Below are positions 1 to 5,037 of a DNA stretch of 5,086 bases, in pieces (within the stretch, counting starts at the first letter, position 1; every line of letters begins with the position of its first letter). Under the pieces are notes generated by a model, which saw only the letters and a list, made by a program, of their open reading frames with translations, was not told the DNA's origin and did not search any database. Source of the DNA: JAXDLH01 sp034666705 (GTDB lineage Bacteria; Chloroflexota; UBA6077; SHYK01). The stretch lies in the NCBI GenBank assembly GCA_034666705.1, contig JAXDLH010000203.1, forward strand, positions 1-5,086, in the 5' to 3' direction. A program made the position numbers and the translations under genes.

Positions 1-1
1 G

Positions 2-379
2 CTGGACACCGGATGCTGCGGGATGGCGGGCGGCTTCGGGTTCGAGCGGGGCGAGCACTACGACGTGTCGATCCGGGCTGGGGAGCGCGTGCTGCTCCCG
101 GCGGTGCGCGCGCCGCCGCCGGACACCCTCATCATTGCCGACGGCTTTAGCTGCCGCGAGCAGATTGCGCAGACCACCGACCGACGGGCGCTGCACGTCG
201 CGCAGGTGCTCCAGATGGCGCTCCACGAAGGGCGCGGCGGTGCGCGCGGACCATTCCCCGAGGGCGGATACGTGCGCGAGGCGCCCCGGCCCCAATGGCG
301 TGCAGCCATCCTTGCCGGATCGGCTGCACTGGTGGCCGGTAGCATCGGGTGGTGGCTCGCGCGGGGCGGGCGGCGATGA
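2..379 (+). CDS. FAD-linked oxidase with C-terminal Fe-S (CCG) domain, 3' end only, with a hydrophobic C-terminal tail
   Basis: Only the last 125 residues are in the window, and the reading phase begins at base 2. The fragment opens with LDTGCCGMAGGFGFE, then HYDVSIRAGERVLLPAVR and a SCREQI segment. In the family this is the end of the cysteine-rich CCG domain of large two-domain proteins: an N-terminal FAD-binding domain of the glycolate/D-lactate dehydrogenase (GlcD) type and a C-terminal GlpC-like Fe-S domain, as in YdiJ-type 2-hydroxyacid oxidoreductases. They oxidise 2-hydroxy acids and pass electrons on; the substrate cannot be read here. Oddly, the protein does not stop after the ALHVAQVLQMAL helix. 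It continues through a charged linker into about 20 hydrophobic residues (roughly bases 299-361, AAILAGSAALVAGSIGWWLA) and a short RGGRR end, which looks like a single transmembrane anchor with a positive tail. The stop overlaps the next start (ATGA, 376-379). The family call is firm; the substrate and the anchor are inference. Confidence 0.85.
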   Translation: MDTGCCGMAGGFGFERGEHYDVSIRAGERVLLPAVRAPPPDTLIIADGFSCREQIAQTTDRRALHVAQVLQMALHEGRGGARGPFPEGGYVREAPRPQWRAAILAGSAALVAGSIGWWLARGGRR

Positions 380-557
380 GAAGCACGCTGCTCAACGATG
401 GCAATGGGAAGAGCTGGCCGTGATCTTCGAGACCGGCGACAAGGTGATGGCCGGCCTGCGGCAATTCGCCTGCGCGCACCGGATCACGGCGAGCGAATGG
501 TCACCATTCACCAGCGAGGTGTCAATTCGTTGTATCGCTTGGCGGTGCCTCAAATAG
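376..557 (+). pseudogene. Decayed PPC/DUF296-domain gene, frameshifted and truncated
   Basis: From the ATG at 376 the frame reads MRSTLLNDGNGKSWP and then hits TGA at 421-423. Shifting by one base at 417 restores a typical continuation: AVIFETGDKVMAGLRQFACA followed by HRITAS. Read together, this is the N-terminus of the PPC/DUF296 family (plants and prokaryotes conserved domain), small proteins of about 130-150 residues, where the pattern (A/L)VF..GDEVM.GL..FA....+TAA is usual. A single missing G in the TGG/GCC junction explains the break. After about base 498 the shifted frame loses family similarity and ends at TAG 555-557, so the conserved core and its histidine-containing part are absent. 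The start overlaps the oxidase stop by ATGA, suggesting that the intact ancestor was translated by coupling to that gene. The frameshift alone could be an assembly error, but the missing two-thirds could not be explained by it. Confidence 0.7.
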
Positions 558-731
558 CAGCGTAAACACGTATGCACAATTGACGATTCGACCGGATCAG
601 CATAGACTTCGCGCATTCCTCCGCCACTTGGGATTCGGGACACGCGGTGCACCCGGACGCCCGACGGACGAGAAGGGGGTGGAACTCGACGAGGTCCGAT
701 CGATATCGTGAACGTGTTCGTGTCGCCGCGC
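499..731. other. Gene-poor spacer between the PPC remnant and the ABM gene
   Basis: I recognise no gene here on either strand. The first part (about 520-610) is visibly richer in A and T than its surroundings and contains the candidate promoter described separately. One plus-strand frame is open from about 448 to the TGA at 709-711 but has no ATG, and its translation resembles nothing I know. The stretch may be the scar left when the rest of the PPC gene was lost, followed by the leader of the ABM gene. Confidence 0.5.
580..608 (+). promoter_or_regulatory. Candidate sigma70 promoter for the ABM gene
   Basis: TTGACG at 580-585 (5 of 6 to the -35 consensus) is followed after exactly 17 bases by TAGACT at 603-608 (4 of 6 to the -10 consensus). 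It lies in a locally AT-richer patch. Transcription would begin near 615, leaving a leader of about 130 bases before the GTG at 745. This is a sequence match only. Confidence 0.45.
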
Positions 732-737
732 AAGGAG
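732..737 (+). promoter_or_regulatory. Ribosome binding site AAGGAG of the ABM gene
   Basis: AAGGAG sits 7 bases before the GTG at 745. It fixes this GTG as the start codon, since no ATG is available near the beginning of the recognisable domain. Confidence 0.75.
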
Positions 738-744
738 TACGACT

Positions 745-1365
745 GTGTACCTGGTTCGGACGGAGCTGCTGGTACGGCCGGGTGGGGCCAAGGAGTTCGA
801 AGAGACGGCCACCAGGCTGGGACAGGCGCGCAAAGGGCAGCCGGGGAACGTGGGGCAAACCTTGCTGCACTCCTATGGCTCACCCAGCAAGTACGCGCTG
901 ATCTCGCGCTGGGAGAATGCGGCCGCGCAGTTCGCCTGGCAAAAGAGTGACGCATTCACCGGCATCGTAACGGCTCTGCAGGTCACCCCGCTCGGACAGA
1001 GCGCGTACGAGAGCGTGTTCGAGGTCGACGCGCCCGGCATGGATCCGACCCAGGGCCACTGCGAAGTGCTCGTCGACTGGACCCTGGACCAGCGGCCGGG
1101 AGTAGTCTCTGAGTTCGAGCGAACTCGACGCGAGTTGTTCGAGCTGCGCCGTCAAGTCGACAAAGCGTGCCTCTCGAGCCGGCTCCGGCGGTCGGCCGGC
1201 TCGCCGTTCACCTATCTTGGTTTCAGCATCTATACCAATGCCGAGGCTGCGCGCGCTGGCGCGGCATCCCCCCAATTCCAGGCATTTCAGGCGGCGCACC
1301 CGTACACGCTGTATGCATCTACCCCACCGAACATCGAAGCGTTCGAGGTGGTCCATCGCATGTAA
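745..1365 (+). CDS. Tandem-domain antibiotic biosynthesis monooxygenase (ABM)-like protein
   Basis: The 206-residue protein appears to be two dimeric alpha/beta-barrel (ferredoxin-like) modules in a row. The first (about 1-78) opens with the strand MYLVRTELLVRPG, then a helix, a strand around LLHSYGSPSKYALISRWEN, and a closing helix AQFAWQKSDAF. The second (about 105-206) repeats the order: CEVLVDWTLDQRPG, a charged helix ELFELRRQVD, the strand FTYLGFSIYTN, a helix ending near AAHP, and a last strand EAFEVVHRM. The W/Y...A..F....AF pattern before the last strand is typical of ABM/YgiN-like proteins, which act as cofactor-free oxygenases, quinol-processing enzymes or heme-degrading enzymes. 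Single-domain members pair as dimers; two fused copies could form the barrel within one chain. The actual substrate cannot be read. Start: GTG at 745 with AAGGAG upstream. The gene seems to have its own promoter and terminator and precedes a flavin monooxygenase by 163 bases, so an oxidative-metabolism role is an inference from context. Confidence 0.75.
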   Translation: MYLVRTELLVRPGGAKEFEETATRLGQARKGQPGNVGQTLLHSYGSPSKYALISRWENAAAQFAWQKSDAFTGIVTALQVTPLGQSAYESVFEVDAPGMDPTQGHCEVLVDWTLDQRPGVVSEFERTRRELFELRRQVDKACLSSRLRRSAGSPFTYLGFSIYTNAEAARAGAASPQFQAFQAAHPYTLYASTPPNIEAFEVVHRM

Positions 1366-1373
1366 GGCGTGCA

Positions 1374-1410
1374 GCCCGGGGATGAGGGCGCAGCGCCCTC
1401 ATCCCCGGGC
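1374..1410 (+). terminator. Perfect 18-bp-arm palindrome after the ABM gene, probable terminator
   Basis: The arms 1374-1391 (GCCCGGGGATGAGGGCGC) and 1393-1410 are exact reverse complements around a single A at 1392, beginning 9 bases after the ABM stop. As RNA this forms a very stable GC-rich hairpin with a small loop. There is no T-run after it, so it is not a classical intrinsic terminator. It could act as a U-less terminator or an mRNA-stabilising hairpin, or be one copy of a dispersed palindromic repeat. A strong promoter follows 35 bases later, which fits a transcription-unit boundary. Confidence 0.6.
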
Positions 1411-1445
1411 ACGGGTTCGACTTGCTTATCGGCTAGCGCAGGGCG

Positions 1446-1474
1446 TTGAACCGGGAGCGCGCGGCCCCTACAAT
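1446..1474 (+). promoter_or_regulatory. Strong sigma70-type promoter for the flavin monooxygenase gene
   Basis: TTGAAC at 1446-1451 and TACAAT at 1469-1474 are separated by exactly 17 bases. The -10 matches consensus at 5 of 6 positions and the -35 at 4 of 6, including TTGA, which is notable in such GC-rich DNA. Transcription would start around 1481, giving a leader of about 48 bases to the ATG at 1529. It lies just after the palindrome that closes the previous unit. Confidence 0.65.
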
Positions 1475-1514
1475 CCGCCGCAGCACTCTTCGCCGCAAAT
1501 GGCGCGGCAGCCCC

Positions 1515-1520
1515 GGGGGA
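1515..1520 (+). promoter_or_regulatory. Ribosome binding site GGGGGA of the flavin monooxygenase gene
   Basis: GGGGGA ends 8 bases before the ATG at 1529 and supports that start over the in-frame ATG at 1499, which has no purine-rich site before it, and over the long open extension back to 1217. Confidence 0.55.
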
Positions 1521-1528
1521 ACGCCACC

Positions 1529-2545
1529 ATGCACTTTCACATGCACCTGCTGCCCACCTACGTTCCCGTTCTCGACGCGCCGTTCGACGTGTACTACCAG
1601 CAGGTGCTGGAGCAGATCCAGCTCGCCGAGGAGCTCGGCTGGGAGTGTTTCTGGTTTACCGAGCACCACTTCCTTCTATATGGAGGGCCGATGCCGAATC
1701 CGGCCGTCGTGATGGCGGCGGCGGCCGCCCGCACCTCGCGCATTCACCTCGGCTCGGCGATCTCGATCCTGCCGCTCCACCACCCGGTGCAGATTGCCGA
1801 GGACTATGGCATGGTGGACGTCGTCTCCGGCGGGCGGCTGGAGTTCGGCATGGGGCTCGGCAACACGGCCGTGGACTTCCAGGTGTACGGCGTGGAGCGC
1901 GAAGAGAGCCGCGAGCGCTTCCACGAGGCCGCGGAGGTCCTCATCAAGGCGTGGTCCGAGGAGCGGTTCAGCCACGAGGGGGAATTCTGGCGCTTCGAGG
2001 ATGTCCCCGTCTACCCGAAGCCCGTGCAGAAGCCGCACCCCGCGCTATGGGTTGCCGGCCACTCGCCGGAGACGCTCGGCTGGGCGGGCCGCCACGGCTG
2101 CAACATCATGATCGTGGCGCACCCGTTCCCACCGGAGTACTACACGCCGGGGCTAGCTGCCTGGCGTGAGGGACTCAAGGAAGCCGGCATCGACCCGAGC
2201 GAACGGCACACGAAGCTGCACCTGCGGGTCGTGGTGGACGAGGATGGGGCGCGAGCTCGCGAGGTGGCCGAGGGCGCCATCCAGCGGTACGACTGGATCT
2301 CGACCGTGGGCCGTCAGGCGCGCGGCCCGCTGGGGCCAAACTACGACTTCGCCGGCATGCTCGCTGCCGGGCGCAACGTCTACGGCACGCCCGACCAGTG
2401 CATTACGGCGATGCGGACCGCCCAGCAGAATTACCCGGCCGACGTGCTCAGCACGACGTTCTTCTTCGGCGGCATCTCACATGAGTCGGCCATGAAGTCG
2501 ATGCGCCTGTTCGCCAGGGAGGTCATGCCCGCGTTCGCTGACTGA
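1529..2545 (+). CDS. Luciferase-like flavin-dependent monooxygenase (LLM class)
   Basis: The 338-residue protein spans the normal length of the bacterial luciferase-like superfamily, a TIM-barrel group that uses reduced FMN or F420 to oxidise or reduce organic substrates. It starts with the first barrel strand MHFHMHLLPTYVP and a helix LEQIQLAEELGWE. The FWFTEHHF segment (residues 41-48) carries the paired histidines H46-H47 typical of the luciferase active site. SAISILPLHHPVQIAED (77-92) and SGGRLEFGMGLG (100-111) are the usual flavin-phosphate-side signatures, and KPHPALWVAGHSPET (168-182) is the conserved later strand. The C-terminal part contains GTPDQCITAM (286-295), a common substrate-domain motif. 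The frame is open far upstream, but family similarity begins at MHFHMH, and the GGGGGA site plus the promoter at 1446-1474 agree with it. No flavin reductase lies in the window. The 3' end is overlapped by the opposing antitoxin-like gene. Cofactor (FMN or F420) and substrate are undetermined. Confidence 0.9.
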   Translation: MHFHMHLLPTYVPVLDAPFDVYYQQVLEQIQLAEELGWECFWFTEHHFLLYGGPMPNPAVVMAAAAARTSRIHLGSAISILPLHHPVQIAEDYGMVDVVSGGRLEFGMGLGNTAVDFQVYGVEREESRERFHEAAEVLIKAWSEERFSHEGEFWRFEDVPVYPKPVQKPHPALWVAGHSPETLGWAGRHGCNIMIVAHPFPPEYYTPGLAAWREGLKEAGIDPSERHTKLHLRVVVDEDGARAREVAEGAIQRYDWISTVGRQARGPLGPNYDFAGMLAAGRNVYGTPDQCITAMRTAQQNYPADVLSTTFFFGGISHESAMKSMRLFAREVMPAFAD

Positions 2546-2866
2546 CGAGCAACGCTCAGCACGCGTCGGGCCACCACCGGGCGTCACGTACGACCACCAT
2601 GGCAGATGGTCCGCATTGCCAATTCTCGCCCGGATTCGCTCGTCGAGACGGTCTATCACTTCTTCGTGGGGGACGAGCCTGGCATTGCCCGCTTCATACA
2701 AATCCAGCACCTCGCGAATCGCGGTGATCTGCCGGGACCCCTCTTCGACATAGCGGGCGATTGCCTGGGCGATCACCCAGGCGCGAGGACGGTCGAGCGC
2801 TTCAGCGAGCTGGTCGACCCTTGTCAAGAGTTCCTCTTCGAGCCGCACTGACGTCGTTTTGGACAC
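2477..2866 (-). CDS. Ribbon-helix-helix (CopG/ParD-like) antitoxin, orphan, with abnormal C-terminal extension
   Basis: Read on the minus strand from GTG 2866, the protein begins VSKTTSVRLEEELLTRVDQL and continues AEALDRPRAWVIAQAIARYV. This is a textbook RHH fold: a basic DNA-contacting strand (TTSVRL), helix A, the turn around DRPRAW, and helix B. The next part, ITAIREVLDLYEAGNARLVP then HEEVIDRLDERIRARIG, matches the toxin-binding tail of CopG-like antitoxins. Such proteins repress their own operon and neutralise a ParE/RelE toxin. Here the family-like part ends at about residue 85 (base 2612), but no stop follows. The frame runs 44 more low-complexity residues to TGA at 2477-2479, overlapping the LLM gene antisense by 69 bases. 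No toxin gene follows. GAGGA (2874-2878) lies 7 bases before the GTG. The upstream open frame to 3139 would run into the divergent gene and is not expected. The RHH call is firm; loss of the toxin and of the normal stop is inference. Confidence 0.75.
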   Translation of the reverse strand: MSKTTSVRLEEELLTRVDQLAEALDRPRAWVIAQAIARYVEEGSRQITAIREVLDLYEAGNARLVPHEEVIDRLDERIRARIGNADHLPWWSYVTPGGGPTRAERCSSVSERGHDLPGEQAHRLHGRLM

Positions 2867-2873
2867 GACTCCA

Positions 2874-2878
2874 TCCTC
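2874..2878 (-). promoter_or_regulatory. Ribosome binding site GAGGA of the antitoxin-like gene
   Basis: On the minus strand, GAGGA followed by a 7-base spacer precedes the GTG at 2866. It favours this start over the longer open frame extending to 3139. Confidence 0.55.
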
Positions 2879-2973
2879 GTCCAGCGTGAGGCGGCTGGTC
2901 GCTTCGGGTCGGCCGTATTGGCGGTTGTCTGTGACACGGGCGGCGTGCGATGCTTCGGGGCATGACGGGCGTG

Positions 2974-3633
2974 ATGCCGGTTTATCTCGAAGGTGGCAAG
3001 CACCGCGTGTTCGCGTGCGCGCTGGAGTGGCCGGGCTGGTGCCGCGCGGGCCGCGACGAGGCCAGCGCCCTCGCCGCGCTGGCTGCCTATGCGCCGCGCT
3101 ACGCCCCCGTGGCTGCGGAGGCTGGCGTCGCATTTCCAAGCGAAGCTGAGGCCTCGTTTGACGTCGTCGAGCGGCTCGCTGGCACAGCCACGACCGACTT
3201 TGGCGCGCCGGACGTGGTCGCCACGGCCGACGCCGCGCCGCTGACCGAGCCCAAGGCGCGGCAGCTCGGCGCGTTGGTCAAGGCCTCCTGGGTCATTCTC
3301 GACCGGGTCGTGGCGGCAGCTCCGGCAGAGTTGCGCAAGGGCCCGCGAGGGGGCGGCCGTGATCGGGATAAGATCGCGGAGCACGTCCTCGCGGCTGAGA
3401 CGGCGTACGGCCGCAAGCTCGGGCTGCGAGGGCTCAAGCAGCCAGCGCTCGACGACACAGCCGCGATCGCGACCCTGCGCGGGGCGATCGTCGCGACCCT
3501 GATCGAGGCTGCGGTTCAGGCAAGCACGCCTGCCGGACAGTGGCCTCCGCGCTATGCGGCGCGGCGCATCGCCTGGCACGTCCTCGACCACGCCTGGGAG
3601 ATCGAGGACCGCAGCACACCGGCCCCTGTCTGA
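2974..3633 (+). CDS. HicB-like / DinB-like two-domain protein of unknown function
   Basis: From the ATG at 2974 the protein has 219 residues. The N-terminal part (1-55, MPVYLEGGKHRVFACALEWP then GWCRAGRDEASALAAL) resembles the small HicB-type alpha/beta fold, whose pattern is a strand, P..PG....G.+..EAL and a helix. After a linker with TTDFGAPDV (73-81), residues 95-213 form a mostly helical region like the DinB/YfiT four-helix bundle. H137 (KIAEHVLAAE) and the pair H202/H206 (AWHVLDHAWEIEDR) are the likely metal-binding triad of that superfamily. The block LRKGPRGGGRDRD (120-132) is highly basic and conserved in the family as I know it. DinB-superfamily enzymes include mycothiol- and bacillithiol-dependent transferases, but the reaction of this two-domain group is not established. 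Alternative ATGs at 2962 and 2950 are in frame with no clearly better ribosome site; 2974 is chosen because family members begin at M(P/S)VYLE. It is divergent from the antitoxin-like gene and 73 bases before the Rieske gene. Confidence 0.75.
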   Translation: MPVYLEGGKHRVFACALEWPGWCRAGRDEASALAALAAYAPRYAPVAAEAGVAFPSEAEASFDVVERLAGTATTDFGAPDVVATADAAPLTEPKARQLGALVKASWVILDRVVAAAPAELRKGPRGGGRDRDKIAEHVLAAETAYGRKLGLRGLKQPALDDTAAIATLRGAIVATLIEAAVQASTPAGQWPPRYAARRIAWHVLDHAWEIEDRSTPAPV

Positions 3634-3696
3634 GCCGCCCCGGGCGCAGTACTATTCGATCAAGACCAAGTGGCGCCGCCGCGCAGCGGGCGCCGG

Positions 3697-3701
3697 GGAG
3701 G
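3697..3701 (+). promoter_or_regulatory. Ribosome binding site GGAGG of the Rieske oxygenase gene
   Basis: GGAGG is 5 bases before the ATG at 3707. It decides this start against the open in-frame extension back to 3554, which would overlap the preceding gene. Confidence 0.75.
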
Positions 3702-3706
3702 ACCTG

Positions 3707-4921
3707 ATGACGCTTACGCAGGAACAGAATGAGATGCTCACCCGCGTAGGACCCGGCACGCCGGGCGGCGAGCTGCTGCGACGGTACTGGCACCCGGTCG
3801 CACCGGTGCAGGAGCTGACCGAGGAGCAGCCGACGCGCTTCGTCCGGATCCTGGGCGAGGACCTGATTCTCTTCAAAGACAAGAGCGGCAACGTCGGCCT
3901 CATCCAGGACCATTGCGCCCACCGGGGCGCCTCGCTGCTCTATGGCCGGGTGGAGGAGCGCGGCATCGCCTGCGCGTATCATGGCTGGCTCTACGATACC
4001 GCCGGCTCCTGCCTGGAATGCCCGGCCGAGCCCGCCGGCTCCATGTTCCACCTCACCGTCAAGATGGCCGCGTACCAGGTGCGCGAGCTGGCAGGGTTGT
4101 ACTGGGCGTACCTCGGGCCGGCGCCGGCACCCGAGATCCCGCACTACGACGTGTGGAGCCGCACGGACGGCGATGTGAGAATTGACGTGTACCCGCAGCT
4201 CGATTGCAACTGGTTCCAGGCGATGGAGAACTCGGTCGACCCGGCCCATCTCATGATCCTGCACCAGGACAGCAACGGCCGGCGGTCGGAGAACACCACC
4301 CGCGGCAATACCGACCAGGTGCTTGGCTTCGACTTCTACGAGACGTCGTACGGCATCATCAAGCGCCGCTCGTACCGCAGCGGCCGCGTGGACGAGCATC
4401 CGCTGATCTTCCCGAACATCCTGCGGGTCGCGAACTGCGCGCAGATCCGGGTGCCGATCGACGACACGCACACGCAGATCTTCTTCGTGCGGTTCGTGCC
4501 GAGCAAGTTCGCCGACGCGGTGGATGAGAACGGCCAGCCGCTGCCGAAGCTCCGCTACGTAGCGCCGTTCAAGACGCCCGCCGAGGCCCTGCACCCGTTC
4601 ACCCACTTCCGCATGGACCTGACGCTCGGCCAGGACCACATGGCGTGGGAAACCCAGGGACCGATCGCGGATCGCACGCACGAGCGGCTGGCGACGACGG
4701 ACCGCGGCATCGTGACGCTGCGCGAGGTGACGTTGCGCGAGATCGGCCGGGTTCAGCACGGCGAAGACCCGCTGGGCACGGTGCGGGACCCAAACCATGA
4801 GATGATCGAGACCCACCTGAGCGACTCGCTCGAGGAGATGCAGGAGCGCGGCTACGCCGCCTTGGTCGAGCTGCTGCCCGAGGCGGCGCTGGGCCGCCGC
4901 CGGCCGGTCACGGCCGGGTAG
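3707..4921 (+). CDS. Rieske non-heme iron oxygenase, alpha subunit (phthalate dioxygenase / LigXa type)
   Basis: The 404-residue protein is full length for a ring-hydroxylating or O-demethylating oxygenase of the phthalate 4,5-dioxygenase and LigXa group. Such enzymes insert oxygen into or demethylate aromatic acids in the cytoplasm, with electrons from a separate reductase. The N-terminus (LTRVGPGTPGGELLRRYWHP, 11-30) is characteristic. The Rieske [2Fe-2S] ligands are C70 and H72 in DHCAHRGASL and C89 and H92 in CAYHGWLYD. The catalytic iron site is in MENSVDPAHLMILH (173-186): H181 and H186 are the histidine ligands and D178 is the bridging aspartate; D310 in GQDHMAWETQGP is the probable carboxylate ligand. 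The C-terminal run IADRTHERLATTDRGIVTLR (320-339) is typical of the LigXa C-terminal domain. All expected metal ligands are present, so it should be active. It starts 73 bases after the DinB-like gene, and I found no convincing promoter in the gap, so co-transcription is possible. No reductase or ferredoxin is in the window. The substrate is not determinable. Confidence 0.92.
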   Translation: MTLTQEQNEMLTRVGPGTPGGELLRRYWHPVAPVQELTEEQPTRFVRILGEDLILFKDKSGNVGLIQDHCAHRGASLLYGRVEERGIACAYHGWLYDTAGSCLECPAEPAGSMFHLTVKMAAYQVRELAGLYWAYLGPAPAPEIPHYDVWSRTDGDVRIDVYPQLDCNWFQAMENSVDPAHLMILHQDSNGRRSENTTRGNTDQVLGFDFYETSYGIIKRRSYRSGRVDEHPLIFPNILRVANCAQIRVPIDDTHTQIFFVRFVPSKFADAVDENGQPLPKLRYVAPFKTPAEALHPFTHFRMDLTLGQDHMAWETQGPIADRTHERLATTDRGIVTLREVTLREIGRVQHGEDPLGTVRDPNHEMIETHLSDSLEEMQERGYAALVELLPEAALGRRRPVTAG

Positions 4922-4945
4922 ACGGCCCTCCCCCCGGCCCCCGAG

Positions 4946-4967
4946 CATCCTGAGCCCGTCGAAGGAC
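4946..4967. repeat. Copy of a widespread CCTGAGC..GTCGAAGG extragenic motif
   Basis: The core TCCTGAGCCCGTCGAAGGA (4948-4966) has outer arms TCCT/AGGA that can pair weakly. The string CCTGAGCYYGTCGAAGG is one I recognise as a dispersed extragenic motif found many times in various GC-rich bacterial genomes. Only one copy is in the window, so the repeat status rests on that recognition, not on a count here. Confidence 0.45.
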
Positions 4968-5007
4968 CGTGCACGGGCGAGGGGAGCCGCTCCCGCGTTC
5001 GTCATGA

Positions 5008-5037
5008 CGCCCCCTTCCCGGCGCCGGGAAGGGGGCG
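5008..5037. terminator. 30-base perfect palindrome, probable terminator of the Rieske gene
   Basis: The arms CGCCCCCTTCCCGGC (5008-5022) and 5023-5037 are exact reverse complements with no spacer. As RNA the stem would close over a few bases of the GGCGCC centre. It begins 87 bases after the Rieske stop and is followed by G-rich DNA rather than a T-run, so it would be a U-less terminator, possibly working in both directions. It could equally be the core of a dispersed palindromic repeat. Confidence 0.5.

Noticed and set aside
135..557. 140-residue plus-strand frame spanning the oxidase end and the PPC remnant
   Set aside because: Its first part is a shadow of the oxidase gene. Only the piece from about 417 onward carries meaning, as the shifted part of the PPC relic.
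521..584. GTCAATT (521-527) and AATTGAC (578-584) as an inverted-repeat operator
   Set aside because: Seven-base arms more than 50 bases apart are within chance expectation, and nothing else supports an operator.
1217..1528. Open in-frame extension upstream of the LLM monooxygenase, which would give a 442-residue protein
   Set aside because: It overlaps the ABM gene, runs through the palindrome and promoter, has no family similarity, and the ribosome site and homology both point to the ATG at 1529.
2925..2954. TTGTCT with GATGCT as a promoter for the HicB/DinB-like gene
   Set aside because: The match to the -10 consensus is only about half and it would overlap the alternative start codons. 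Too weak to list.
2867..3139. N-terminal extension of the antitoxin-like frame to an ATG at 3139
   Set aside because: The extension is antisense to the HicB/DinB-like gene and is of Arg/Pro-rich shadow character. The RHH domain starts right at the GTG at 2866 with a ribosome site.
3650..3655. TACTAT as a -10 element for the Rieske gene
   Set aside because: No acceptable -35 element lies 16-18 bases upstream, so a separate promoter is not supported.
3554..3706. Upstream in-frame extension of the Rieske oxygenase
   Set aside because: It overlaps the preceding gene and lacks family similarity. GGAGG places the start at 3707.
3434..5005. 523-residue open frame on the minus strand
   Set aside because: It is antisense to the Rieske gene, whose metal-ligand motifs are all intact. 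The translation is Arg/Leu/Val-rich with no recognisable motif, as expected for the reverse strand of a GC-rich gene.
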